This document shows, in pieces, positions 1 through 7,509 of a stretch of DNA of 64,000 nucleotides. The stretch is from Clostridia bacterium (GTDB taxonomy: Bacteria; Bacillota; Clostridia; Oscillospirales; QAKW01): positions 1 to 64,000 of the forward strand of contig JAFTZM010000026.1 of assembly GCA_017464525.1 (NCBI GenBank). The letters are read 5' to 3'. How positions within the stretch are numbered: the first letter of the stretch is position 1; each line of letters starts with the position of its first letter. A model generated the notes under the pieces. The model saw only the letters and a program-made list of their open reading frames with translations, was not told the DNA's origin and made no database searches. The position numbers were made by a program, and so were the translations under genes.

Positions 1-141
1 TGATGAATTAAAGAAATATATTTATTACTACAACAACGAAAGAATTTCCTTAAAACTAAAAGGAATGAGTCCAGTACAATACCGAACTCATTCTCTAACA
101 ATTTAATATTTAATTTTGTCTAAACTTTGGGGTTCACTTCA
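1..141 (+). mobile_element. Right end of an IS3-family insertion sequence
   Basis: The window opens inside an IS element. It contains the transposase C-terminus (stop at 104-106) and about 35 bases of terminal sequence ending near TTCACTTCA at 133-141, which fits the ...CA end usual for IS3-family inverted repeats. The left end lies outside the window, so the exact boundary and target duplication cannot be checked. The next gene (160-999, minus strand) starts just past the element, so the IS sits at the 3' side of that operon. Confidence 0.75.
2..106 (+). CDS. IS3-family transposase, C-terminal fragment (cut by window edge)
   Basis: The last 34 codons of an rve-type integrase/transposase are visible. 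The translated end contains YIYYYNNERISLKLKGMSP followed by VQYR, the signature tail of IS3/IS150 OrfB proteins (Y-N-x-x-R-x-x-x-x-L-x-G-x-x-P-x-x-Y). The catalytic DDE residues lie upstream of the window. No frameshift or stop is seen in the visible part. Base composition is clearly AT-richer than the neighbouring chromosomal genes, as expected for a mobile element. Confidence 0.85.
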   Translation, partial: DELKKYIYYYNNERISLKLKGMSPVQYRTHSLTI

Positions 142-159
142 TTTTCGTGAAGCTCCTTT

Positions 160-999
160 TTATGATACTTTTTCAATGTAGAGGCCGTAGATGGCATCCC
201 CTTCGTAGTCCTTCCGATTGTTCCAATAGGCGTGAAGGGTATAGACCGTCTTTCCCTCCTCCAGGGTCAGGATCTCACCGCTCAGGTTGCCGGGGGTCAC
301 CTCCACCCGGTCGGGGGCAACTGCAAAATGCAGGTTCACAGCAGAGGCGTCTGTTTTCAGGGGCTCCGTGTCCTTCAGCAGCTCCTCCGGGCCGGAGCTG
401 TCGGCGCAGACGGATTGCATCTGATTTTCGCCGATGCGGTAATTCCACCCGTAGGTGCTTTGCACCGCTTCGATGCTTTTGCCGCCGCTCTCGGCGATCA
501 GGGCAGGGGGTGCATCCAGTACCGCATCCTCTCCGGTGGAGGTGATGTAAAGAATGTACTCCGCGCTGCCTTCATAGCCTGATCTGTCCCAGGAGGCGTG
601 GATCCGGTAAATGTATCCGCCGTACCGTAGGGGCAGCTGGTTGCCGTTGAGGGCCACCAAGCTGCTGGCCGTTTCGGTGTTGCCCCAATGCACATCGCTC
701 CAACATTCTGCGCTGAGCTGATCGGGCCGGATGTTAAAGCTTAAGGCGGCGGTGGTTCCGGCTGTTTCCAGATGGGGTACCGTATCCTTCCCGTCCAGGG
801 GATGGATGCCGTCGGCGATCACCCCGGTGGTTCCGCCCCAGAGATCGGAGCGGTAATCCCAATAATAGGAGCCGGTGCCGGTGGTGTGGCTCCCCTCTGC
901 CAGAGTAACGCTGAGGGCGGGGGGATGATCCGGAATGCCCGGCAGGGCGCAGGAGGTCAGGGTCAGTAAAAGGACCAGAACCGGCAGTAATTTCTTCAT
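160..999 (-). CDS. Lipoprotein of unknown function with two similar beta-rich halves
   Basis: The product is a 279-residue exported lipoprotein. The N-terminus has KK, a hydrophobic core and a lipobox LTSC, so Cys17 should be lipidated after signal peptidase II cleavage. I do not recognise the family. Two internal segments resemble each other: LSFNIRPDQLSAE...YIYRIHASW...YEGSAEYILYI and LHFAVAPDRVEVT...TVYTLHAYW...YEGDAIYGLYI, suggesting a duplicated domain outside the membrane. The start has a strong ribosome site (AAGGAGGGAT). It is the last gene of a minus-strand operon, four bases behind its neighbour. Confidence 0.7.
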   Translation of the reverse strand: MKKLLPVLVLLLTLTSCALPGIPDHPPALSVTLAEGSHTTGTGSYYWDYRSDLWGGTTGVIADGIHPLDGKDTVPHLETAGTTAALSFNIRPDQLSAECWSDVHWGNTETASSLVALNGNQLPLRYGGYIYRIHASWDRSGYEGSAEYILYITSTGEDAVLDAPPALIAESGGKSIEAVQSTYGWNYRIGENQMQSVCADSSGPEELLKDTEPLKTDASAVNLHFAVAPDRVEVTPGNLSGEILTLEEGKTVYTLHAYWNNRKDYEGDAIYGLYIEKVS

Positions 1000-1003
1000 A
1001 CCC

Positions 1004-1807
1004 TTATCCCTCCTTCTTTTTCCGGTAGCAGACGGCCAGCAGTACGATGGCTGCTGTTATTGCCGCTGCCACCAGCGCCACCGCCACCACCGGCATGGGG
1101 TTAAAGACCACCGCCGGCGGCTCCTCTGCCGGGACGATGACGGGACTTTCTTCCCGCTGGGACGGGGTTTCCGCCTCGATCAGTGCCAGATTTGGGTCTC
1201 CCCCGAAGGGCTGGATAATGCTACAGGGATCGTCGATGCAGACCCATTTATCCCGCAGCCCTCGGTAATAGCGGATGAAGGCCCAGAGCCGGCCTTCGCT
1301 GTCCGTAAAGCTTTCCTGAAAGCCGTAGTCGGGGTCTTCTTCTTTAAAGGTGTATTCGTAGGGGTCGGGCGCGCCGGGATATTCGTAGACATAAAAGCCT
1401 TCCTCCCCCTCCGGCAGGGTCAGAGTACCGCTGTAGCTGCCGAAACGGTGGCTGTATTCTTCCTCAAAGGAGATGCCGTCGTAGATCAGGTAAAGCTCGC
1501 TCATGGGCACCCAGCCGGGGGTGTCCAGCTCCGTTCCGTTCAGGAAGGTCACCATCCCCCAATCCTCATAGGTGCAAAAGACCTCCACCTTTTCTCCGTT
1601 GGTGATGTAGCGGGTCTTCAGCCCGTCGGGAGCCTTTTGCAGGGTGATGTAGCCCTCCTGGCCATTGGTGTAGTAAAGACGCTCCACATTGGTGCATAGC
1701 GCCCGGTTCTTTTCGTAAAAATCGGTGATAGGGGGCTCATAGGCCACATCCGCATAGGCGGGCACCGCCAGAAGCAGGCAAAGAACAAGAATAAACAGCT
1801 TTTTCAT
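1004..1807 (-). CDS. Exported, membrane-anchored protein of unknown function (SH3-like segment)
   Basis: The product has 267 residues. An N-terminal signal peptide ending near AYA is followed by an extracellular region and a C-terminal hydrophobic stretch (about VVAVALVAAAITAAIVLLAVC) with a KKKEG tail, which would anchor it facing outward. The central part (KVEVFCTYEDWGMV, GWVPMSELYLIYDG) resembles bacterial SH3-like repeats, which often bind cell-wall peptides; this is an inference. A Pro/Glu-rich linker precedes the anchor. The start at 1807 was chosen over a longer frame because AGGAGG lies six bases upstream and the ATG overlaps the previous stop (ATGA). Confidence 0.7.
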   Translation of the reverse strand: MKKLFILVLCLLLAVPAYADVAYEPPITDFYEKNRALCTNVERLYYTNGQEGYITLQKAPDGLKTRYITNGEKVEVFCTYEDWGMVTFLNGTELDTPGWVPMSELYLIYDGISFEEEYSHRFGSYSGTLTLPEGEEGFYVYEYPGAPDPYEYTFKEEDPDYGFQESFTDSEGRLWAFIRYYRGLRDKWVCIDDPCSIIQPFGGDPNLALIEAETPSQREESPVIVPAEEPPAVVFNPMPVVAVALVAAAITAAIVLLAVCYRKKKEG

Positions 1808-2112
1808 AAAATACCTCCTAAAATGATTCCGAACATACAGGAAATTCCATTGCAAAGCAGAGAAAAACGAAAGGGTTTATGAAGCCCCAGTAGCCGGTAA
1901 CAGCCTCCCTCTATGGCGAATGCCGCCAGCTCCGAAAGGATAAAAAGGATGGGGTTCTGCCCCAGCATCATCCAGAGCAACACCAGCGGCGGATTGGTCA
2001 GCAGATTTGCAGCCAGCACCGGAAGTAGCGGCCGCCGGCCGATCTCCGTAAGGATCCCTTCAATAAAGAGGGTCAGGGCCAGCGAGAGCCCCAGTGTCAG
2101 GTAAATATTCAT
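1804..2112 (-). CDS. Small integral membrane protein, function unknown
   Basis: The product has 102 residues with about three to four hydrophobic segments (LTLGLSLALTLFIEGIL, LLPVLAANLLTNPPLVLLWMML, ILFILSELAAFAIEGGC, ISCMFGIILGGIL). A longer open frame extends upstream, but that part is the shadow of the MFS gene. The start at 2112 forms an ATGA overlap with the MFS stop, and its own stop overlaps the next start in the same way, so three genes are translationally coupled. The N-P-P motif after the second helix is notable. No family was recognised with certainty. Confidence 0.7.
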   Translation of the reverse strand: MNIYLTLGLSLALTLFIEGILTEIGRRPLLPVLAANLLTNPPLVLLWMMLGQNPILFILSELAAFAIEGGCYRLLGLHKPFRFSLLCNGISCMFGIILGGIL

Positions 2113-3083
2113 AGGGCGCACTTCCTTCCCAAAACCAATAATAGTAGGCTTAAAAGGATGCCGCCTGCCAGAAATGTGCCGTTTCCCGGAGTAGGCAGCC
2201 CTAAAATGGCCGGTAAAAAGCCCAAAAACAGAGCAAAGGTCAGCAAACCGAAGGAAAAGCCCTTGGCGCCGGGGCAGCATCGGGCGGCGGCCCAAAGGGT
2301 CACCGGCATGGTCATCTGGAAAAAGAATAAGCCCAAAAGCGCCGGAACCATCTGCTGAAGAAAGAGCAGGCAGACCGCCGCCGGGAGCAGCGAGCAAAGG
2401 GCGGTAGGCAGATAGCCCAGCCGATCCAGCAAAAAGCCGCCGGCTATCTTGCCTGCCACGGTAACAGCGGCGATGAGCAGACCGGTGAAAAAACCATCGT
2501 TCCAGGAAAATCTCATGCAAAAGCCTAAGTAAGACCGCAGCACCACCACCCCCGCCAGCGCCCACAGCCCCGGCATCAGCTTTGGCAGCAGGGGCGGGGC
2601 ATTGCCGGTGATCCTGCGCCCCAAGCAGAAGAGCAGGATGGAGGCAACTGCCAGCATCAGGGGTGCCGGCCAGAGAAGAAGGGCGGATTTTCCCCAGCGG
2701 GTGCCCAAAAAGAGCCCCAGCGCCCCCGGCGCCACAAACAATCCCAGCCGGAAGGCTTTATGTACACTTTGATTCAGTACCTCAATGCCGCCGCCCACAT
2801 GGAATAATCCGTTTCCGCAGCCGGCCAGGATCACGCTGAGCGGCATCTGTTCTGTGCATAAAAAGGCTGCTGCCACCAGCAGCATTCCTGTTGCTGCCAG
2901 CCGGTGGTTGCGGTTCAGTTTATCTGCCAGAATGCCGAAGGGCAGCTGCAGCGCAAAGGCGCAGAAATTATAAAGCAGCAGGGCGAGCATCCATTGGGGA
3001 TGGCCCGGAAAGTGCCGGAACAGCACTAAAGCACAGCATAGATCCACCCCGAAATGGGCAATGGCATAGCCGGTCGTTTTCAT
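2109..3083 (-). CDS. MFS-like membrane transporter
   Basis: The product has 324 residues, almost entirely hydrophobic, with roughly ten membrane segments. The loop after helix 2 reads GILADKLNRNHR, the conserved MFS cytoplasmic G-x-x-x-D-[RK] motif, and a related motif (GGFLLDRLGY) recurs in the second half, consistent with an MFS fold. It is shorter than the usual 380-420 residues, so the outer helices may be missing or atypical. The substrate cannot be told. The start at 3083 follows AAAGGAGG; longer in-frame starts lack a ribosome site. It heads a four-gene operon whose other members are exported or membrane proteins of unknown role. Confidence 0.75.
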   Translation of the reverse strand: MKTTGYAIAHFGVDLCCALVLFRHFPGHPQWMLALLLYNFCAFALQLPFGILADKLNRNHRLAATGMLLVAAAFLCTEQMPLSVILAGCGNGLFHVGGGIEVLNQSVHKAFRLGLFVAPGALGLFLGTRWGKSALLLWPAPLMLAVASILLFCLGRRITGNAPPLLPKLMPGLWALAGVVVLRSYLGFCMRFSWNDGFFTGLLIAAVTVAGKIAGGFLLDRLGYLPTALCSLLPAAVCLLFLQQMVPALLGLFFFQMTMPVTLWAAARCCPGAKGFSFGLLTFALFLGFLPAILGLPTPGNGTFLAGGILLSLLLLVLGRKCAL

Positions 3084-3140
3084 GGATATCCGCCTCCTTT
3101 GTATAGAAAACGATTGGGAATGGAAAAATGTTGCAAAAAT

Positions 3141-3177
3141 AAAAAATTTCGGTTGCAAAAACAACCGAAAATTTTTT
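3141..3177 (-). terminator. Rho-independent terminator after the DUF378 gene
   Basis: Read on the minus strand, this is a GC stem TTTCGGTTG / CAACCGAAA with a short loop, followed by TTTTTTATTTTTG. It sits directly after the stop of the DUF378 gene (3177) and before the MFS operon, so the two are separate transcription units. Confidence 0.8.
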
Positions 3178-3374
3178 TAGTCTCTATGATCCAGCGGCTT
3201 GAATAGCAGGTTGATCAGCCAGATGCCTGCCAACGCCACGATCACAAAAATGATCCGGCTGATAATGGCATCCGTGCCGCCGAAGATCCAGCCTACCAGA
3301 TCGAATTTAAACAGCCCCACCAGCCCCCAGTTCAGGCAGCCGATAATAGCAAGGACCAATGCGATTTTATTCAT
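3177..3374 (-). CDS. DUF378 family small membrane protein
   Basis: The product has 65 residues and two membrane helices. The first contains IGCLNWGLVGLF, the conserved L-N-W-G-L-V-G signature of DUF378 (YuzA-like proteins), and the second (IIFVIVALAGIWLINLLF) matches the family end. Length is typical. The function of the family is unknown. The gene is monocistronic, bounded by its own terminator and a divergent region before the 3515 gene. Confidence 0.88.
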   Translation of the reverse strand: MNKIALVLAIIGCLNWGLVGLFKFDLVGWIFGGTDAIISRIIFVIVALAGIWLINLLFKPLDHRD

Positions 3375-3514
3375 TTGCTCATCTCCTTTATTGTCGATGT
3401 GGATAGTTTTTCCGCCATCCGCCGGAATTATTCCGATTTTTTAAAAAAGCACTATATTTTTTCATTTTTTTATGCTATCATATAAGATGAGATTTTTCAA
3501 AGGAGTTTCCACGG

Positions 3515-5011
3515 TTGAAATTGATCGGACGTCTGAAAAATTTAATACGCCGGGGCCGTTTCAAAAAAGCGGTCTCCGTGAATTTCCGCTGGGCGCTGCG
3601 GCGAGTGCGCCGCTTTTTCCAGCGGGATCAGTTCAAGCGGGGGGTCAAGGGCCCTTATGCCCGGCGGCTTTATACCATGCTGGGTCTTTTGGCGGTTGTG
3701 GGTGCCCTGGCGATAGCCTCTGGCAAGCTCAGTGATTCCTGGCTGGCGGATGAGGCGGTGCTGGTCCGCCGGCTCTCGGATCCCGATTACGACCGCAGCA
3801 ATCCCATTCTGGCGGCGCTGAATTGCTTTGGCTCCACCAACCGGATCCAGGTTACCGTCCAGACCGATTCCCGGGATAACCTTCACCCCCAAAGGGTGGA
3901 TCTGGATCAGGGGAATATCAACCTGGTCATGACGCTGAAAAACGGGAATAGAATGGAATATACCCTGCAAAACCGCAATATTGATAATTTTGAAAGCGGC
4001 AGCACCGATCAGTTCACCCTGATCCTGCCGGATAGTATTTCGGTTTTTGATATTACCGATTATAAATTGGTGCTGATGCCTGATGCCAAGGGAGAATACG
4101 GCAGCTGGCACTGCCGCTGGGCCCAGATTTCCTTCCTGCTGGGGGGCGAACGTACCCTGCTGGCAGAGGATAGCTGGCAGGAGACCTTTGTTTTTTCGGA
4201 GAGTCAGCTCAGCGCAGAACTGCAGCCGGTGGCGGCAGAAAATGCCTATTTTGCGCAGGTCACCGAGCTGTTCCCTTATGTGCTGGAGGTATGTGAAAAC
4301 GAGCATGAAACGGTCCATACCAAGGAGATCAAGTATGAGGCACTGAAGGCCCTCGGCCTGGCCGAAGGAGATGTGCTTTACCTGGATGTGGAAACGGTGG
4401 GGCTGGAAAACCAGAACACCATCGTGCGGGACCAGATGGGCGGCATAGAACTTTCGGAATATGATTTGATGGACTATGACGGTACCATGACCCTCAGGGT
4501 ACGTTTTTATTCCGATGCGGCCGGCGCATATTATAAGGATTACGATCTGGATACGCCGGGGAAGGATGATTTTGAGCTAGGCAATACCTCCACCTTTGCC
4601 CTGACTATGCCGGAAGGAATGAGCGCCTTTGATATCCTTTCCATGGAGCTGCTGGTCAACGATCCCGATGATATCTGGGCACCCAGGATGATCCGTGCCT
4701 ATCTGCGCACCGATTACGGCACCGCTCTGGAGCTGGCCCGGGTAACGGATGTTACGCTGGCTGCCCAGCGCAAGACCTCGGTGTTTTACCGGGGGCTGAT
4801 CCAGACCGATATCAGCCCGCTGGTGCTGGATCTCACCGCTTCCTATCAGCTGCCGCTGGCCCTGAAGGAGCAGATCGAGCAGAAGTTTTATACCGAGATC
4901 ACCGGCGTGACCTACAGTATGTATTTCAATGAATTCAATTTTTACGAGCGGCAAAAGCTGTTCTACAGCCAGGTGATGGCGCTGTATGGAGGTGCCGATG
5001 AAGAAACATAA
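3515..5011 (+). CDS. Membrane-anchored extracellular protein with two PLAT-like beta repeats
   Basis: The product has 498 residues. The first about 50 are very rich in Arg and Lys (cytoplasmic), then one helix (LYTMLGLLAVVGALAIASG), then a large extracytoplasmic region. Two segments are clearly related: NFESGSTDQFTLILPDSIS then VFDITDYKLVL, and DFELGNTSTFALTMPEGMS then AFDILSMELLV. Spacing and hydrophobic pattern resemble PLAT/LH2 beta-sandwiches, which bind lipid or protein; the fold call is inference. The start is TTG at 3515 with AAAGGAG about ten bases upstream; no ATG fits better. The stop overlaps the next gene, so it is the first gene of a unit with a lipoprotein and mntP. Confidence 0.7.
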   Translation: MKLIGRLKNLIRRGRFKKAVSVNFRWALRRVRRFFQRDQFKRGVKGPYARRLYTMLGLLAVVGALAIASGKLSDSWLADEAVLVRRLSDPDYDRSNPILAALNCFGSTNRIQVTVQTDSRDNLHPQRVDLDQGNINLVMTLKNGNRMEYTLQNRNIDNFESGSTDQFTLILPDSISVFDITDYKLVLMPDAKGEYGSWHCRWAQISFLLGGERTLLAEDSWQETFVFSESQLSAELQPVAAENAYFAQVTELFPYVLEVCENEHETVHTKEIKYEALKALGLAEGDVLYLDVETVGLENQNTIVRDQMGGIELSEYDLMDYDGTMTLRVRFYSDAAGAYYKDYDLDTPGKDDFELGNTSTFALTMPEGMSAFDILSMELLVNDPDDIWAPRMIRAYLRTDYGTALELARVTDVTLAAQRKTSVFYRGLIQTDISPLVLDLTASYQLPLALKEQIEQKFYTEITGVTYSMYFNEFNFYERQKLFYSQVMALYGGADEET

Positions 5012-5738
5012 TCTTTTGGCCCTGCTTCTGGCGTTGCTCCTGCTCCTTTGCGGCTGCAGCGGTCAAACAGAAAGCAGCGGCACCAAGAAATTAGAGGATC
5101 TTTTTGAAAAGACCGCCGCCTCGCTGGCGGAAGGCCATCTCTTTTTCACCGGCAAGGTCACCTCTGCCCTGGCAGAGGCCAAGGATATCAGCTTTTATGA
5201 GGCGGAATCGGAAAAAAATACCTTTTATAAGGTAGAGGTCACCGATGATCCCTTCGGCTGCCTGCCGGAGCGTACCCTCACGGTCTGTGTGCTGGGAAAT
5301 ACCGAAAACTTTATCGACCGCACCCCCCTGCAAAAGGGCAAGGAATATTTATTTGATACGACCCTCTGGGTGCAGGGGGAGGAAGCGGTGCTGCTGCTGC
5401 CTACCTTCTATCTGGTGCTGCCGGAGCGGCAGGGAGATGCGCTGTACTATACCGATCAGCAGACCACCGCCGCCGTGGATGGCAGCTATCAGGATTATCT
5501 GGATCAGCTTCGGGCCTTAGCCGAAGAAAACGGCTATTCTGCCGCAGGGGTGCTGGCCGCCGCCAAGACCCGGCTGGAAAGCGCTGTGGAGCGGGATTCC
5601 GCCTATTTTGAGGCGCTGGAATTTGAAACGGTGGACAGCGGCGCGTTGAATACCACCATCCGCACCGCCAAAACGCTGCTGGCTAAGGCCAATGCGGCGC
5701 AACCTACTTGGGAAGGGATCGAGGAGTTACTGAAATGA
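4998..5738 (+). CDS. Lipoprotein of unknown function
   Basis: The product has 246 residues. The N-terminus MKKHNLLALLLALLLLLCGCSG carries a signal peptide with lipobox LCGC, so Cys19 would be the lipidated residue. The rest is soluble, with an alpha-helical C-terminal part (DYLDQLRALAEENGYSAAGV onward) and no cysteine clusters or known catalytic motif. The start at 4998 is preferred over the ATG at 4986 because GGAGGTG lies correctly between them. It overlaps the end of the 3515 gene and its stop overlaps the mntP start, implying co-expression. Confidence 0.7.
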   Translation: MKKHNLLALLLALLLLLCGCSGQTESSGTKKLEDLFEKTAASLAEGHLFFTGKVTSALAEAKDISFYEAESEKNTFYKVEVTDDPFGCLPERTLTVCVLGNTENFIDRTPLQKGKEYLFDTTLWVQGEEAVLLLPTFYLVLPERQGDALYYTDQQTTAAVDGSYQDYLDQLRALAEENGYSAAGVLAAAKTRLESAVERDSAYFEALEFETVDSGALNTTIRTAKTLLAKANAAQPTWEGIEELLK

Positions 5739-6307
5739 TCATTTTAACTGCAATTCTCACCGGGATCGGTCTTTCGATGGATGCCTTTGCGGTGTCTGTT
5801 ACCAACGGAATGTGCACCGGAAAGCTGAAATTCCGCCACGCTCTGGCCGATGGTCTGACTTTTGGCTTCTTTCAGGCGCTGATGCCGCTGATCGGCCTTT
5901 TTGTGGGGCTGCACTTTATGCAGCTCATTGAGACCGCCGACCATTGGATCGCCTTTGCGTTGCTGGCCTTTATCGGCGGGAATATGATCCGGGGCGCCCT
6001 GAAAAAGGATGAGATCGAGGAATGTGCTGTCAATCCCTATACGGTGAAGAACCTGCTGCTGCAGGGTATCGCCACCAGCATTGATGCGCTGGCGGTGGGC
6101 GTGGGCCTTTCTGCCACCATGACCGGCTACGGGGAAGCGCTGGTCACTGTCGTTATTATCGGCATTTCTACCTTTATTATCAGCACCGCCGGTGTTTATA
6201 TCGGCCGCCTCTTCGGCGGGATGCTGAAGGAAAAGGCCGAGATCCTCGGCGGGATCATCCTCATCGGGATCGGCCTGAAGATCTTGATCGAACACTTATT
6301 TTTCTAA
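5735..6307 (+). CDS. mntP: Manganese efflux pump MntP
   Basis: The product has 190 residues with six predicted helices, the usual MntP length. Hallmarks are G-L-S-M-D-A-F-A-V-S in helix 1 and the matching second-half motif G-I-A-T-S-I-D-A-L-A-V-G; the paired Asp residues are the metal-exporting site of the family. It removes excess Mn2+ from the cytoplasm. In many bacteria mntP is controlled by a yybP-ykoY manganese riboswitch, but here the start overlaps the preceding lipoprotein gene (ATGA), leaving no room for one next to the gene; expression must come from the upstream promoter before 3515. Confidence 0.95.
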   Translation: MIILTAILTGIGLSMDAFAVSVTNGMCTGKLKFRHALADGLTFGFFQALMPLIGLFVGLHFMQLIETADHWIAFALLAFIGGNMIRGALKKDEIEECAVNPYTVKNLLLQGIATSIDALAVGVGLSATMTGYGEALVTVVIIGISTFIISTAGVYIGRLFGGMLKEKAEILGGIILIGIGLKILIEHLFF

Positions 6308-6310
6308 AAA

Positions 6311-6346
6311 GAGGCCCCCAACAGAAAGCTTTCTGTTGGGGGTCAG
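6311..6346 (+). terminator. Perfect palindromic terminator stem after mntP
   Basis: The 28 bases at 6315-6342 are perfectly self-complementary (arms CCCCCAACAGAAAG / CTTTCTGTTGGGGG), four bases after the mntP stop. There is no T-run behind it here, because the sequence after GGGGG differs from the second copy at 6639-6666 (see the insertion entry). Confidence 0.7.
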
Positions 6347-6638
6347 CGTGTCAAAGTATATCTTTGACACGCTGGGAGATTCTCAAAAAAGAGCGCAGAT
6401 TTCGCCGATCACGCCCGAAGTCGTATGTGATACTACGAGAGGCGGGAGCGGCGGAAAGCAGAAAAATGATTAAATCTCGCTTCGGCGAGATTTTCTTTAT
6501 TCCGGGAATGGCAGGAGCAACGTGGTGAGCGAAGCGAGGAAGTCCTCTTAGGGGCCCTGCCCTACAAACCATGACTAAGATGGTGCTATAATTATTTTTC
6601 CTTTTTCTGCGGTCGGTGCCTTTTTTTATAGTCTAAGG
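6343..6638. repeat. About 296-bp inserted segment between two copies of one palindrome
   Basis: No gene is seen. The 28-base palindrome at 6315-6342 recurs identically at 6639-6666, where it is extended by AGGC/GCCT arms to 34 bases (6636-6669). Between them lie a 12-bp inverted repeat (AGCGTGTCAAAG at 6345-6356 with CTTTGACACGCT at 6362-6373) and a hairpin AAATCTCGC-TTCG-GCGAGATTT (6472-6493) with a stable UUCG loop followed by T-rich sequence. The arrangement looks like DNA inserted into, and duplicating, the mntP terminator. The motif GAAAGCAGAAAAAT also occurs at about 54475. Confidence 0.5.
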
Positions 6639-6694
6639 CCCCCAACAGAAAGCTTTCTGTTGGGGGCCTCTATAGGTGGAAAAACCGTTTTTAT

Positions 6695-7465
6695 TTAGTT
6701 TGCATTCTTTCTTTCCCGGATCAGATTTCTCATGCCGGTGAATTCCTTTTCGATCACAGAGTGCTCCAGATCGGTGGAAAGGGTAGCGGTATAGTGACAG
6801 CCGCTGGCAAATACCTTTACGCTTTCAAAGAGAACTCTTTCGAATTTTTTCTTCTTATAATTGAAGACCTTCTCTCTATCCTGCATAAAGGAGATGGCAT
6901 TGATATCGGAATAGAAATATTCATGAGTACCCTCGGAATATACCAGGCCGGTGGTCAGATCTACATTGGAATAGTAGATATAGAGTTGCTTTTCTCCAAA
7001 CATAAATACGGTTACGCTGGCCAGAGAGCATCTGAACTTATTATCGGAACCGATCCGTACCATATAGATAGGATCATCACTCTTTTTGATCATGGAGCGG
7101 CGGAAGAGGCGGCCGATCCGCCCGGATACAACCAGCGCCTGGCCGGTGGGAGTCTCGGGCTCAAAGCCGCGGCCGGAAACGATGACCGGATCCACATCCT
7201 GGATCTGCGCATCCAGCAGATTTAACTTTTTCAGGGCTCTTTCTCTGGCCATTTGCACTTCATATTCCATGGCCCGATCCACTTCGGATTCCCCGGCATG
7301 ATCGGCGCCGAACTTATTGACCAGATACCAGACGATACCGCCGATCAGCAGAAAGATGCCGATCACCATCGCAAGGGTCACCAGGCCCAGAATAATCAGG
7401 ATGGCAGGTCCCAGCTGGCTTTTGCCAACAAAATAGCTTTTAATTTTTTTACGGTTTAGATCCAT
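6695..7465 (-). CDS. Membrane protein of unknown function beside a TIR protein
   Basis: The product has 256 residues. A short basic N-terminus is followed by one or two membrane helices (LGPAILIILGLVTLAMVIGIFLL and GIVWYLV), an acidic/charged helical segment (residues about 55-85) and a soluble cytoplasmic beta-rich domain to the end. The C-terminal region (MFGEKQLYIYYSNVDLTTG, EYFYSDINAISF) looks like a PH-like or YokE-type bacterial membrane-associated domain; this is tentative. The gene lies 44 bases downstream of the TIR-domain gene on the same strand, so the two may be co-transcribed. The product could tether or report on the membrane for it. Confidence 0.65.
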   Translation of the reverse strand: MDLNRKKIKSYFVGKSQLGPAILIILGLVTLAMVIGIFLLIGGIVWYLVNKFGADHAGESEVDRAMEYEVQMARERALKKLNLLDAQIQDVDPVIVSGRGFEPETPTGQALVVSGRIGRLFRRSMIKKSDDPIYMVRIGSDNKFRCSLASVTVFMFGEKQLYIYYSNVDLTTGLVYSEGTHEYFYSDINAISFMQDREKVFNYKKKKFERVLFESVKVFASGCHYTATLSTDLEHSVIEKEFTGMRNLIRERKNAN

Positions 7466-7509
7466 TGTTTATTCTCCTGTTTTAATGCAATTTTCCCACC
7501 TATTTTGAA

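Noticed and set aside
1804-2565. 253-codon frame on the minus strand as one long gene
   Set aside because: Only the last 102 codons (from 2112) look like a membrane protein and have the ATGA coupling; the rest is out-of-frame DNA of the MFS gene.
5700-5735. yybP-ykoY-type manganese riboswitch before mntP
   Set aside because: The mntP start overlaps the lipoprotein stop and upstream DNA is coding; no leader with the conserved loop elements is present.
6600-6636. GGTCGGTGCCTTTTTTTA resembling the end of a Cas9 tracrRNA
   Set aside because: The matching arm GGCACCGA is absent, there is no anti-repeat, and no cas genes or CRISPR repeats were found in the window.
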